Shown here in pieces: positions 1 through 10,620 of a DNA stretch of 64,000 nt. Position 1 is the stretch's first letter. The number at the start of each line of letters is the position of its first letter. The position numbers and the translations under genes are program-made. Under the pieces are notes generated by a model that did no database searches, was not told the DNA's origin, and worked only from the letters and a program-made list of their open reading frames with translations. The DNA comes from Gracilaria domingensis (Eukaryota > Rhodophyta > Florideophyceae > Gracilariales > Gracilariaceae), in the NCBI GenBank assembly GCA_022539475.1, contig VCMS01000019.1, forward strand, positions 276,215 through 340,214. The letters run 5' to 3'.

Positions 1-150
1 GAGGTCTTTATCTTGTGTGACAAGAGCAAGCCGTTGTTGTTCCAGCACTTGCTCTGCAGAAAGCGCTGCTTCATTTAAACTGCCATAAGCGGATGCACTG
101 GATGCAGGCTTTCGGTCACCAAGGAGTTCTTCGCGTGCTGAGAAGGACAT
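1..150 (-). CDS. partial Qc-type SNARE-like protein (N-terminal fragment)
   Basis: An open frame runs off the left edge of the window. It starts at an ATG (148-150) and gives 50 residues beginning MSFSAREELLGDR. The last 25 residues (LSAEQVLEQQRLALVTQDKD) have the Q-rich, QQ...QD spacing seen at the start of the SNARE helix in syntaxin-6/8-like Qc-SNAREs, which act in endosomal and Golgi membrane fusion. The frame stays open upstream of the ATG for about 20 codons without another Met, so the true start could be in an upstream exon. The membrane anchor and most of the SNARE helix lie outside the window. The identification rests on a short heptad pattern and is tentative. Confidence 0.4.
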   Translation of the reverse strand, partial: MSFSAREELLGDRKPASSASAYGSLNEAALSAEQVLEQQRLALVTQDKDL

Positions 151-871
151 TGCTTTCGTAGAAAGAAAGGACAGCACAGGCTGCGGTTCAGCAAGACTTT
201 TCTTCCTGTAGCTCCGCTCCTAAATAGGATGTAGGTTGATGATGATGATGATTCTCTTCGAAAAATGGGTCTCGTTCGTTTGTCTCAGGCGAACCGTTGG
301 AGGCGGCAGACGGAGTTGATTTATTTATAGCAGGGGCTGCGTACAATATGCTCCAATCGACGCGATGCGGTACGAAACCGTTGTATTCCAGCGCTGGGTT
401 AATGCTTCGTAACAGGTAAGCTACGAGACGTAACGTGCTTCTGAACTTCGCTAGCTCACTCTCGGACGAAAGCTATGCCTGTGGCAATGCCGTCTCGTTC
501 GTATCCCCCTCGCAACGGGTCGCCGTTCCTTTCAGCGGTGCGTTATGCATTCATTGGCAATGCACAGGTGGCAGTGCCACAGCGGCACCTGTCCAACCCG
601 CCAGAGCAAAAAAGATGCGAACCGCGAAAAAAATGAAACAAAAATAACGAAAGAACTTTTCACAATTTTCCCAAAAATCTTGGCGTGACAACTTGTGAAA
701 TCGGAACACGGCCAGTTGAGATGCCGCCCTGCATCGAAGTCATCAAGATCTTTTCGACAGATCTCGCTTCGAGATTCAATATTTCTTCCTTCGTGAACAA
801 CAGTCTAGAATCAAACTAAAAGGTTGGAAAAGAACGTCAAGGCCGAATTCGAGACCTACCTAACACACGAG
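151..871. other. intergenic, no gene recognised
   Basis: Between the partial SNARE-like gene (-) and the CHORD-like gene (+) I see no conserved reading frame. It should hold the divergent promoters of both. A short open frame at 435-647 has no recognisable feature and ends in a lysine-rich tail, so I do not call it. Confidence 0.4.
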
Positions 872-1267
872 ATGAACGAGAGGTGTATATCCCAGCACCC
901 AAGTCTAAGTTTCGCTCACACTATTTTCAGGGGAAAGGCTCTACCATCGTTTGCAAAATCCCAGTCATTGACCTGCCAAAAGTCCAGTGGCTTCGGTATC
1001 CGAGTCAAAACTTGTCAAAGGCGTGAAGTTCAGATGCGTAATGATGTCCACCTATTGAAGGTCTGTCGAATTTGCAAAGAGCGGTTCTACCCAGAAGAAA
1101 ATGGGCCAAGCTCATGCCGAAGACACACTGAGAGGTATTCAGGGCGTCTACTGCGTGTAGAACCAACCGAGACAAGCGACTTGACATTCTTCTATGATTG
1201 CTGCGGAGCCACTGACGTCCATGCGCCCGGTTGCACGTACGGATATCATGAATCCTATGACGATTGA
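872..1267 (+). CDS. CHORD-like zinc-binding protein
   Basis: The C-terminal 65 residues carry a compact Cys/His pattern: CRICKERFYPEENGPSSC, then RRH, a YDCCGA segment, APGCTYGYH and a final YDD. This spacing resembles the zinc-binding CHORD fold and matches a small uncharacterised protein family I recognise from plants and algae that also ends in a CCG...PGC...H...YDD arrangement. The function of that family is not established. The N-terminal part is not conserved-looking. The first ATG in the frame is at 872 and another, closer to the domain, is at 1034. The frame stays open upstream to about 824 without an ATG, so the start is uncertain, and a short intron near 895-930 (ending tttcag) is possible. 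Domain call fair, start weak. Confidence 0.55.
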   Translation: MNERCISQHPSLSFAHTIFRGKALPSFAKSQSLTCQKSSGFGIRVKTCQRREVQMRNDVHLLKVCRICKERFYPEENGPSSCRRHTERYSGRLLRVEPTETSDLTFFYDCCGATDVHAPGCTYGYHESYDD

Positions 1268-1973
1268 CATAGTTTTTAGTATCGATATCGAAGCTTATCC
1301 CGTAGCCCTGTAGTGACAAACGTAGAGAGGTTCTCTACGCCCATTCTTTGCATGCACCTTTGGACATTCAAGTCAACTTGGATTGTGCTTTACGAAGTGG
1401 CGAAGACGAACATAGGTACCGCACATAGAGAATCGTACAGCCTTGCGATAATTCTATCTGTCGAGATGTGTGACACAGGATTTGGAGCAAGGGAGCAAGA
1501 CAATTCCGTGTCGCAAATGATATCATCATTGCATGCCTTGGAGGTGTTTGAGCATACATTTCCCTACTACCGTTGCGATACATTCCCTGTCCCCTCGGAA
1601 GGAGGGGCGTTGGCTTGTATGTACAGAAAAACAAGATACACATGTCCTTCGTGGAGACCTCCAGAAGGAGCGATGCCTAGAGTAACAATATTGCTAAAGC
1701 TATGTTTGCCGTCAAAGTTTTGCAAAGTTGTCATCATGTTTTCCAGTCCTCTTTTGTTCTTTCCCCGTGGGTTTATGCGTTCTTCTTAAAGTATGTGTCC
1801 CTTGCGGAAATGACAGACTTGCTTCCGAAATTAGGCTGTAGTGGTGCGAAAGATGCGCAATTTCTGGTCATTCTTTGAAGAAGTTTACCTCGCAAGACCC
1901 TTCAAGGAAAAACATGTCGATCTGCAGGTATTTAGTGATATAGGGCTATAGACTATAGTCTACAGAGTGTAAG
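1268..1973. other. intergenic between convergent genes
   Basis: This holds the 3' ends of the CHORD-like gene (+) and ValRS (-). Open frames on both strands overlap here, but none has a recognisable motif or signal. I see no repeat or RNA gene. Confidence 0.4.
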
Positions 1974-4900
1974 TTAAAAGTTACTAGCCTGGTCAAGCAG
2001 TTGACGGAATCGATCAGCCAGTTGGTCCAAGTTTGAGCATTCTGCGATATACTTCTCTCTTGTGGCCGAATTCTTCTCACGAACCTTTAGCGGGACACGG
2101 GTTTCATATCCTTCAGTAGACATTTTCTTGTTATAGTCTTCGATCAGAATACGCTTCTGTGCGGCAGAGGCCTCGAGCTTTGCAATTTCTGCCGCAAAAT
2201 CCACCAGCCCGGTGAGAACGACATGGGCTTCGAAATCGTTACTAACGACCTTCACAGCGGTGCCATGTGGGGCGTCTTCCTGGCCACTTACAAGAACCTC
2301 AACAGGACCGCAAGGTACCAGTGTCTGAACATATTCAGGAATAATCTTAGCAGCCAAATCTGCGTTGGATGCCATGATTACAGCACTTGGGTAGCTGGCT
2401 GGCTTCAATCCATACTCAGCCTTCAGAGCTCGAAGAGCCTGCACATTCTTCATTATAGCATCTAATGAAGCCTCGGCGTTCTCGAAGCTGCGTTTCTCGT
2501 TCTCAATCGGATAAGAAGCAAGACAAATAGACTCCGGATTTGTAGGTCCTGGTAAGCGTTGATACAATTCTTCAGTAACGTACGGCATCATTGGGTGAAG
2601 CATTCTAATTCCTGCACTTAGACATTCGTATAACACCATTCTAGCGGCAGTTTTCCGAGTTTCGTTCGCAGCCTTCATCGCAGGTTTCAGGCCTTCAAGA
2701 TAAATCCCGCACAATTCGTTCATCCAAAAGCTGTAGGCAATTGCAACTGCGTCCCCAAGATTAAACGATGTGAATGCTTCGTTGACTTTCGCACAGGCAT
2801 CGTTTAGACGAGACAGAATCCAAAGGTCTAGCACTTCTCCTGCTTGAATGGCTTGATCCAGTCCCTCAGGAGTAAATGCAAATGACTCTCCAAGATTGCT
2901 CAACGCAAACTTGGTAGCGTTCCAGAGTTTGTTGCAAAAGTTCCTGTAGCCAATGACCCTGCTCACGTCCAAATTGATATCACCGCCTTGCGTCATGTAA
3001 GCTAACAACCCGATTCGGAGAGCATCTGCCCCACACTCTGGGATACCTTTAGGATAGTCCTCTTTCTGATCAGCAACCGCACGCTGAACTTCATGTGGAG
3101 GAAGGTTGGAGTTCTTGATTTTGTCTTCGAGACTCTTCAGTGATGCACCATGAATAACCTCAAGAGGGTCTATCACGTTCCCCAAAGACTTGGACATTTT
3201 CCGTCCCTTTTTGTCTCGGACGAGGGAATGAAGCATCACAGTCTTGAAAGGAAGCTTTCCAGTTAGGCCAATGCCCATCATGACCATCCGAGCAACCCAG
3301 AAGAATAAAATATCATGACCAGTCTCCAAAACAGATGTTGGATAGAAAGCTTGCAAGTCTTCTGTTTCCTCCGGCCAGCCAAACACAGAAAATGGGAACA
3401 AGCCAGATGAAAACCAAGTGTCAAGGACATCTTCGTCCTGTGTGAGAGTGATGAAATCTTGTTGGACCCCAAGCTCCCTCGAAGCCCTGTCCATGGCTTC
3501 ATCTTCAGTTCTCCCAACAACCCAAACATTTTTCTTGGGATCTCCTTTAACGGAAGCCTCGTACGCAGGAATTCTATGGCCCCACCATAACTGACGGGAA
3601 ATGCACCAGTCTCGAATATTGTCGAGCCATCTATACCACACGCTTTGAAACTGCTCTGGAACTATTTCGAGCTCCCCCTGTCGAACAGCATCCGCTGCTT
3701 TCTTCGCCAAATCCTTGCAGTTCACCCACCATTGAGGTAACAACATCGGTTCGACAATATCGCCAGATCGGGAGCACACGGGAAGACTCATAGGATTGGC
3801 TTTCTTCCCACGTAACAAACCACGCATTTCGAGGGCCTTCTCAACTTCAACACGAGCGACATACCTCTTCATACCACAAAACTCTCCACCGTTTTCGTTG
3901 ACCTCACCATTCTTGGTGAAGATAGTGACTTCTGGAAGATTGTTGCGTCTACCACATGCGAAGTCATTTGGATCGTGGGCAGGAGTAATTTTCACAACAC
4001 CAGTGCCGAAAGACATGTCGACAAGCTCTCCATCGGCGATGATCGGCAACTTACGATCGACGAAGGGGTGAGATATGAACTTACCGATGAGATGCTTGTA
4101 GCGCTCATCGTCAGGGTGCACAGCGACACCAGTATCCCCGAGCATAGTTTCCAATCGAGTGGTAGCAACCACCAGTTCTTCGTCCGAATCATCCACCTCG
4201 TACGCGAAGTTTGTAAGGACGCCGAATTCAACTTCTTGCTCATGTCCCGGGACTTTCCGCTTTGTAAATGCGTCTATGTCAACGTTTTCGACCTCGATAT
4301 CAGAAATGGCTGTGTTCAGAGCGCTAGACCAGTTAACAAGTCTTGTGTCGCGATATATCAAGCCGTCATCGTAAAATCGGACAAAAGCCTCTTTCACGGC
4401 ATTGCTCAGCCTATCGCTCATGGTAAACTCCTCTCGATCCCAATCCAGTGAGCTGCCAATTCTGCGCAATTGGTGAACGATCTTACCACCATACTCGTTT
4501 TTCCACTTCCAGACCTCATCAACAAAGGCCTCACGACCCAAATCATATCGAGTAAGATTACGAAGCTTCTTCAACTGCTTCTCGACGACGACCTGAGTGG
4601 CAATTCCGGCATGATCCACACCAGGCAGGTACAGAGTAACCTTTCCATGCATACGGTGATATCGAGCCAAGGCATCCTCAACAGCGCACATAAGGGCATG
4701 ACCCAGGTGCAGGCTTCCTGTAACATTTGGTGGGGGAATGACCATGATGAAGGCATCTTCAGGACTTCTTCCTTTCATCTGCTCCGCGGAGGCATGAAAA
4801 AGCCTTTCTTCTCCCACCATTCATACCAAGCGGCTTCGACCGCTCGCGGTTGATATGTGGGTGCCATTGATTTAGATAAGATCTTCTTCTCTCCTGGGGG

Positions 4901-5197
4901 CGTGTTATTAACGAAGGCAGCGGCGGCGTCAGCATCTGCCTGTGCTTTGCTCTTTCGCTTCTTCTTCTCGGAGTTAGCATTTGAAGATTTTTGTGACGGT
5001 TGCGCTTTGGAGGCGGCCGCAGCGGCCTTGGCCTCCTTCTTGCGCTGGGCAAGGAGCAGCTTCTCGAGCTTCTTACGACGCGACTGCGTGAGATTAGCTT
5101 TCTCTGCATCAGTCATCTTGGAGTACTGCTCCAACGTTACAGGGGCTGCAGACCCATTTGGATTTCCATTGCTTTCTGTTGCAGCCGCTCCGTCCAT
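1974..5197 (-). CDS. VARS: valyl-tRNA synthetase (one frame break)
   Basis: Class I aminoacyl-tRNA synthetase that charges tRNA-Val. The start at 5197 gives a Lys/Ala-rich N-terminal extension typical of eukaryotic ValRS, then the conserved [10 protein letters not shown] segment. After a frame change near 4800 follow [15 protein letters not shown] (HIGH box, HLGH), the editing (CP1) domain with [16 protein letters not shown], the WWGHRIPAY region, the KMSKS signature ([14 protein letters not shown], near 3190), an anticodon-binding domain and a C-terminal coiled coil ([20 protein letters not shown]). Total about 1,075 residues, normal for the family. The N-terminal frame (4775-5197) and main frame (1974-4820) overlap and are related by -1. 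The junction sits on a run of five T (sense strand, GGCTTTTTCATG), and a sixth T would join them perfectly. A base missing in the assembly is the simplest explanation. The gene is otherwise intact and its identity is certain. Confidence 0.95.
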
Positions 5198-5865
5198 AAT
5201 GCAAGCCGCTAATAGTGAGATCGAAGAGAGAACTTCACCGCTGGATGGGGATTGTCGAGTGTGAGCGATAATAGAAGGGTCAAAATAGATAGGAGAAAAA
5301 GTGCCGAGTTATTCAGTTCGACACTTCTGCGAGCAAGTGACCGGGAAGCGCAGGAACGCAAGTGAACGAAGGAGAGCAGCGGATATGGCTGAAAGGGAAG
5401 ATCTTTCTCCTTGGCTATAGGCGATATGTCATAGCTTGAGCATGAAAGGGAGAGCTGACGTCACACAGCTGTCGCCGCCGGCGACCGCTCTGATTTTATC
5501 TGCAAAACAAGACTGCTACCCAGCAAGACTCCGTTCGCGCTGTGCCAGCCGCGCAACGGTGGGACTACCCCAATCCAATTTGCTTTGTGTGCATCAAATT
5601 GAATGCGCTTGGCACCAGTCGTGTGGCTCAACGTTTCTGATCAACCAACATACTTTCCACGGCGATCCCCGTCAGCCATGTACGCCAGTGTCGCCACCAG
5701 TCGTTGTCCCTCTTCCTCACCCATGCTCTTCTGCTCCACCACCCGTTTAAGCCACCCCGTCCAGAACAGTACTAACTCGAACTCCATCCTTTCGTTGACT
5801 GCCCGCGGATCGTATTTTCTTCTTCACACTTTTCTTGCATCATCTATCACTAAGAGCTAGTTACC
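5198..5865. promoter_or_regulatory. divergent promoter region, ValRS / apyrase
   Basis: A 668-bp gap separates the start codons of ValRS (-) and the GDA1/CD39 gene (+), so both promoters lie here. The half nearer the apyrase gene is pyrimidine-rich on the + strand. No TATA box or known binding site is convincing. Confidence 0.5.
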
Positions 5866-7365
5866 ATGCCGCAGAACACTGTTCGGCGCAGGCGTGGCAT
5901 CAAGCAGTCTGCGTCTTCACAGAAGACTGTTGAAACCACAGACTCCTCCACTGCCACTCATGAGACCGAAAAACGGCCTAAATCTGTACCAGAACTCTTA
6001 GAAGAAGAGAATGCATCCTTCAAGAACTTCATGGGGCTCGCTGCCCTCGCCTGTCTCCTCTTTATTCACATGCTGCAGAACACAAGACTTCCGTATCCTG
6101 GGCGTGTTTATGCTATCATGATAGATGCTGGCTCTACGGGTACGAGAGCCCAAGTTTTCTCATTTCGATTCAATTCTACCGAGCAGCGCTTGACTTTGCA
6201 GAGTACTACAATGTTTGCTCAGAATCGAAGCATCGACGTGCTGACTTCTGGAACATCGCCAAAGCAATTCTTTAAGCCTTTGCTTGAGAAGCTTAAAAAG
6301 GCTGTGCCGGGGATGAGACGAAGGAAAAGAACCCCGATTGCCCTTCACGCTACAGCAGGGCTACGTTTACTCGGCGAAGAAAAGGCTGAGAGAGCTCTTG
6401 ATATTGCTCGTTCCGCTCTCAATTCCACTGAGTTTTTGTTCAAACAGGATTGGGTCTCCGTATTATCTGAAAGTGACGAAGCCAACTACGCTTGGGTCAC
6501 TACAAACTATCTTCTCGGAAACTTTGACCCAGGAAGAGATGAGAAACAGTTTGTCGGTGCCTTGGAGCTCGGAGGCGCGAGTATGCAAATTGTATTTCAT
6601 GACAACGGAGATATCGAGGACTACATCACAAGTCCTCCTGACCCTGATACTGCATCTGAGGAAGACAGCAAAGAGCAGAAAAGAGAGTTCCCAGCATCAG
6701 AGACCCATGTTGACATCTTCGGTCAGAGATACAAGCTTCATTCTCGCAATCATCTCGGACTTGGTCTGGTCAACTTCAAGAAGAAGCTGTACGGCATTTT
6801 CGATCATGAGGGTGTTCTGGAAGAAGGGAACCCATGCTTCCGGCTTGGGCAGAAATTTAAAAAGAAGAAGCTGAAGATCCAGAATCCGGGCGGAGAAGAA
6901 TCAAAGGTGGTGAACATTGTTGGCGACGGTGATTTTGACAGATGTGTAGCAAGTGCTGAAATCGCGATATCTTCCTACAGTCGTCTAAACGAGAAACGCA
7001 GTCATCTCCCAGACCGCAACAGTTTCTATGCTTTCGCGTACTTCTATGATAAGACAGTGAAGTTAGGACTAAGTTCGAAATTATCAAAGAAGGAAATGAT
7101 AGAGAAAGGGAAGCAACTGTGTGAACAGAAGAAGAAGGACGAACCAGTAGAATTCGATGAATCTTGTGCAGAGTTTTCTTATATTTTTGCTGTCATGAAG
7201 ATTCTAACCGACGACTTCTTGGAATCGAAGTCGGATGTGACCTTTGAACAGTATGTGAATGGACATATGTTGGGATGGGCTTTGGGTGCTGTTCTTGATA
7301 CGCTTCAGCCGGACGTTATTGCAAAGCAAATTGCTGTCGACTCGGAATCACTAATAATGACATAA
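5866..7365 (+). CDS. GDA1/CD39-family nucleoside diphosphatase, type II membrane protein
   Basis: 499 residues. A basic cytosolic N-terminus is followed by one membrane segment (about residues 53-70, GLAALACLLFIHML), which predicts a Golgi or ER lumenal enzyme. Apyrase conserved regions are in order: ACR1 DAGSTGTR (about 86-93), ACR2 HATAGLRLL (about 161), ACR3 SDEANYAWVTTNYLLG (about 204), ACR4 ALELGGASMQI (about 233) and ACR5 YAFAYFYD. A C-terminal LGWALGAVLD also fits the family. Members hydrolyse GDP or UDP left after glycosyl transfer, allowing nucleotide-sugar/NMP exchange, or act as ecto-apyrases. The single N-terminal anchor and length favour the Golgi GDPase/UDPase type. ACR3 has SDEANYAW where many members have a Glu followed by a small residue before YAW, a mild divergence. 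Intronless, with an ATG start after an AT-rich leader. Confidence 0.92.
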   Translation: MPQNTVRRRRGIKQSASSQKTVETTDSSTATHETEKRPKSVPELLEEENASFKNFMGLAALACLLFIHMLQNTRLPYPGRVYAIMIDAGSTGTRAQVFSFRFNSTEQRLTLQSTTMFAQNRSIDVLTSGTSPKQFFKPLLEKLKKAVPGMRRRKRTPIALHATAGLRLLGEEKAERALDIARSALNSTEFLFKQDWVSVLSESDEANYAWVTTNYLLGNFDPGRDEKQFVGALELGGASMQIVFHDNGDIEDYITSPPDPDTASEEDSKEQKREFPASETHVDIFGQRYKLHSRNHLGLGLVNFKKKLYGIFDHEGVLEEGNPCFRLGQKFKKKKLKIQNPGGEESKVVNIVGDGDFDRCVASAEIAISSYSRLNEKRSHLPDRNSFYAFAYFYDKTVKLGLSSKLSKKEMIEKGKQLCEQKKKDEPVEFDESCAEFSYIFAVMKILTDDFLESKSDVTFEQYVNGHMLGWALGAVLDTLQPDVIAKQIAVDSESLIMT

Positions 7366-7589
7366 CTCATCTATAAAACTAAAGACGTAATCTACAGGCG
7401 TTTTACTTGCGCGATGGGCCAGTAACGAATCGCTGTAGTGATCGAGGTAAGTCAATTGGGAACTGAAGAATCTCGCGCCAGCTCCATTGATAAACAAGAC
7501 GGATAACCGACCCTGAACAGTAATCCTGAAGAGACAAATTCCACTTCATGAAACCTATGCATGAATTCCATGATAACGATAGCTCTTGC

Positions 7590-8444
7590 TTAGCTGGCAA
7601 TTGTCTTTGATTCTTCTCCATCCTCGCTGTCGCTGGTCACTGCCGCTGATTCCCCTTCACCCTCGCTGTCACTGGGGATTGTCTTTGAATTGCACTCGTT
7701 CTCACTGTCGTCAGCGATTATCTCTGCTTCCCTCTCATCATCATTGGGCGTTGTCCTGCTGTCAATGTCAATCTTTGAATCTCGTTTGCCTAGGAACTTC
7801 TTTTCGAACTCGGCAAAATCGGATTCAAGATAGACATCTTCTCCCTGCAGAAGAACTGCAATCAGTGCCAAGAATCCAATTGCCGCGAAAACTGCGAGTG
7901 CCACTCCTGCTGCCCACCCAGGGGTGGAACCGGTAGCAGATACTATTGAACCACTTCTCGGTGCAGCGACATTTCTTCCAGAAATAACATCTGCCCCTTC
8001 CGGGATTCCTTCATCAGCGTTTTGAATACAGCGAAGTAATTTACCGCTGCTGAGATACGTATCCAACATCTCGGGAAACTCCAGGGATTGCTTTTCTGAT
8101 ACGATGCAAAAGTACTGAACTTGAACCTGTAAAGGTGTGAATCTGTCGACACCGAAAGCCCCCCAGTTGGATTCTTTGGTGCCTGTGTTCGAAGACATGC
8201 AACGAATTAGAATGTCATTGACTTCTTTAGAAAAGCTGAGACTCTCCAAAATAAGGCTCAGTTCTATTCTCGCAGCTCGATTCGGTTGCTTTGGAAGATT
8301 CACGAGAACACCAGTTTCGTCCTCATAACGTTCCTGTATTCTTGGTAGCAGGTTAACCTCACTCTGGAGCCCAACATGTTCCAATGGATGTGAACAAGGA
8401 ATATAGAGGAGAAAATACAAAGCTACAGTGTAGAGGATTGTCAT
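7590..8444 (-). CDS. type I membrane protein with acidic Ser/Asp/Glu tail, unknown function
   Basis: I do not recognise this family. Starting at the ATG at 8444, the first residues (TILYTVALYFLLYIPC) form a signal peptide. A lumenal or extracellular domain of about 180 residues with few Cys follows, then one strong membrane helix (WAAGVALAVFAAIGFLALIA) and a cytosolic tail of about 85 residues. The tail is dominated by D, E and S and contains an imprecise repeat: SKTIPSDSEGEGES and then SEDGEESKTIAS. Such tails are often casein kinase II substrates, but that is inference. The frame remains open 24 codons upstream, but no upstream start would place the hydrophobic leader at the N-terminus, so 8444 is preferred. 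Convergent with the apyrase gene, 224 bp apart. Confidence 0.6.
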   Translation of the reverse strand: MTILYTVALYFLLYIPCSHPLEHVGLQSEVNLLPRIQERYEDETGVLVNLPKQPNRAARIELSLILESLSFSKEVNDILIRCMSSNTGTKESNWGAFGVDRFTPLQVQVQYFCIVSEKQSLEFPEMLDTYLSSGKLLRCIQNADEGIPEGADVISGRNVAAPRSGSIVSATGSTPGWAAGVALAVFAAIGFLALIAVLLQGEDVYLESDFAEFEKKFLGKRDSKIDIDSRTTPNDDEREAEIIADDSENECNSKTIPSDSEGEGESAAVTSDSEDGEESKTIAS

Positions 8445-8888
8445 TGCAGGATTTCTCGACTGTTTTGCGAATGAAAAAGGACGTCGTTCATGCGATACGA
8501 GTTGCTTTTCACGCAATCCGACTTGGCGCTGATTTTCTTCTCCGTCCTCCGAAAGGTACCGCGCTGAAATGTATGGCTCAGGCTTATCAGAATATCTAGT
8601 AATGCATACGAACCCTTTTTGTCTCTGTCAGTTTCGTTTAAACGTGTTCTACATAGTACTGGTACTTTTCAAGTATGCATCAAGGTCATCGTGCAGGTAA
8701 TCATGTTTCCGCATTCGAAAGGAATGCTCAGACCATACCAGTAAATCAAAAGCAACACGTCGAACTGAGAACTTTTCTTAGGCTGACTCATAATTCTCCC
8801 AAACAGAAACTCCGTAGAGAGCAGGTGGAACTGGGCAGAGAAGAGTTGTGCGTGACACGAAGGACAAACGAGAAACTCAGTCTCCAAT
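8445..8888. other. intergenic, no gene recognised
   Basis: 444 bp between the membrane protein gene and the first secreted paralogue, both on the minus strand. It should contain the promoter of the former and the 3' end of the latter. An open frame at 8675-8920 has no recognisable feature. Confidence 0.4.
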
Positions 8889-9878
8889 TTAAGGAGGCAC
8901 AGGGATTCCATTCAGATTGATGGTGAACGAAGCAGATCCTCCCACACTGAACCCGTTAGCGTCCACCACTCCAGTCATGCCATGCTGCGGTGGATCAGTC
9001 CACAGATATTCGAACTGATACCCAGGGGATTGGAGGTCTATACCATACATCCCGGTCACATTAGAGAATGTAACACGGATCCCATTTCCATTCTTCTCCA
9101 GCGGAGTTACGCACCACCCATCGGAAAGATTATCAACATAACTGTGAGACGCATACAGTGTAGTCGCAGGGCCTCCAAGACATTCTCCAGTATCATCACA
9201 CGCCCTCCATGCTAACAACTGCCCGTTAAGACCCTCAATCTCAACAGAAGTAGAACCAAGTCCAAGACCGTCTGATGGAAGATGATATGCATTGTAAATG
9301 GCACAAAGAAGTGTTTCGCTCGTATTTGCGCTCTCATACACTCGTACATGAATGAATCGATTCCTCAGTCGCAGGTAACCTGGCCACAGTCCATGCATAC
9401 TAACGTCCGGAGAGATGACGCCATTTGTGTCCACGAAGTTCGTTACATTGTACATATGTGTAACTGATGCCGGTCCGAATTGTAGCTGACGGTATTCAAG
9501 AGGTTGCGGTGGCAAATTCTCAACTGGAAGTTCCCCCGTTCTTCTTACACATTGTATGTTTTGACTCACGATGCAGGATACACTGGCACCTAACTCCAAA
9601 GCATTGGCAAGACTTCCATTACTAGCAATGTTGTGGAAGCACGTGTCAATGGTACATAAGTTTGTCCCAGTACAGTCACAAGTCATTCCAGCTTGACTAC
9701 ATGCTTCCACAGAGCATATGCCATCAGAAACCGTACGCAAGCACTTACCCGGCGTTGGAATCTGAGAGCAGGCGCAATGTGTACTGTTGTAAACGCAAGG
9801 AGCAGGACTTTGCGCATTCACGACGATGAACAGTGGGGACAAAAGAGCGAAAGAGACGGCGAGAACAAGGAAGAGCAT
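8889..9878 (-). CDS. secreted Cys-rich glycoprotein, copy A of a local paralogous pair
   Basis: 329 residues. The signal peptide (LFLVLAVSFALLSPLFIVVNA) is followed by a Cys-rich N-terminal module of about 55 residues with the pattern CVYNSTHCACSQ, GKCLR, CSVEACSQAGMTCDC, CTIDTC. A beta-rich domain of about 230 residues with several N-x-S/T glycosylation sites follows, ending in DANGFSVGGSASFTINL. There is no membrane segment or GPI signal, so it is probably exported to the wall or matrix. I do not recognise the family. A close paralogue lies in opposite orientation at 16439-17425, and the last 38 residues match at about 35 positions. The pair suggests a duplication with inversion. ATG start directly before the signal peptide. 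Confidence 0.75.
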   Translation of the reverse strand: MLFLVLAVSFALLSPLFIVVNAQSPAPCVYNSTHCACSQIPTPGKCLRTVSDGICSVEACSQAGMTCDCTGTNLCTIDTCFHNIASNGSLANALELGASVSCIVSQNIQCVRRTGELPVENLPPQPLEYRQLQFGPASVTHMYNVTNFVDTNGVISPDVSMHGLWPGYLRLRNRFIHVRVYESANTSETLLCAIYNAYHLPSDGLGLGSTSVEIEGLNGQLLAWRACDDTGECLGGPATTLYASHSYVDNLSDGWCVTPLEKNGNGIRVTFSNVTGMYGIDLQSPGYQFEYLWTDPPQHGMTGVVDANGFSVGGSASFTINLNGIPVPP

Positions 9879-10473
9879 GGTTGGACGGTGTCAAGGACAC
9901 AATACTTCGTACCTACTTAGGTGGTGCGCTTCCTGAGAAGAGGAGACAAGCGAGGGCTATGAAGAGACCATCTCGTTCTTCTTCATATGTGCTTCTTCGG
10001 CTTTGCTTTCGGCTGATGCAGATTCGTCTTTTGCTGAACTGTGCCGAACTGTCATTGAAATTAAACGACGTGGGTCACTGCCATCAACCTGTTCAGTTAG
10101 ATCGATATGTTCAACGACGGAACGACGTGACCATGACCTTTACCCTCTTGTAATATGTACAAATCCGAATACAGCTCGAAGTCGTACAGTAGGCCTGGGG
10201 TTCCGAAGCTCAAGAGACACGCCGCATTTGCGGTAATGGGTCGTGAGAGAACTCGTTTGCCTGTTGCACGGAGAATAGATAGACAAAAGAAAACGGGAGC
10301 GCTCTAGAACGGAGCTCTGTCGTTAATTACTGTTCATGCTGTGAGAAGACTCGATTCTTTCAAACTTTAACTGAAGCTTGAACGATACTGATATCCGCAG
10401 GAATCATCATTCTAAGTGATCGACAGGGTCTAGATGTTAGCACGTTGATTAGAAAATTGTCTGTAAAGGTTTT
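9879..10473. other. intergenic, no gene recognised
   Basis: This includes the promoter of secreted protein copy A near 9880. The overlapping open frames at 9833-10236 have no recognisable domain. The rest is AT-rich and leads into the first LINE remnant. Confidence 0.35.
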
Positions 10474-10620
10474 GAAATCTTACTCTTCCTGACTTGATTA
10501 GACAACATCCACATACCGTTCAGATTGTTGCCCTTTCTGACGAGGGAAAACTTTCTGTAATGTTACCTTTACTACATCTTAGGAATTAGAGGATGTTGTC
10601 AGCACTAAAGAAGAAGAAGA
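10474..10620 (+). mobile_element. LINE 3' end remnant 1
   Basis: The sequence matches the minus-strand remnant at 26330-26480 over about 140 bp: CTTCCTGACTTGATTAGACA, then a CTTTCTGACGAG block, then ACTACATCTTAGGA and a terminal (AAG)n tract at about 10606-10620. In the other copy the same stretch encodes the end of a reverse-transcriptase polyprotein (LLAFLTRENFL then stop). Here a 7-bp insertion breaks that frame. It is a dead, strongly 5'-truncated copy. Confidence 0.65.

Noticed and set aside
435-647. Small ORF of 70 codons
   Set aside because: No domain, signal or conserved feature. It starts with a non-ATG codon.
1313-1789. 158-codon frame downstream of the CHORD-like gene
   Set aside because: It has no recognisable motif, non-ATG start and an overlapping open frame on the other strand.
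4775-4820. Programmed -1 frameshifting in ValRS
   Set aside because: The site (C TTT TTC) is not a proper X-XXY-YYZ heptamer and the family uses no recoding. A missing T explains it more simply.
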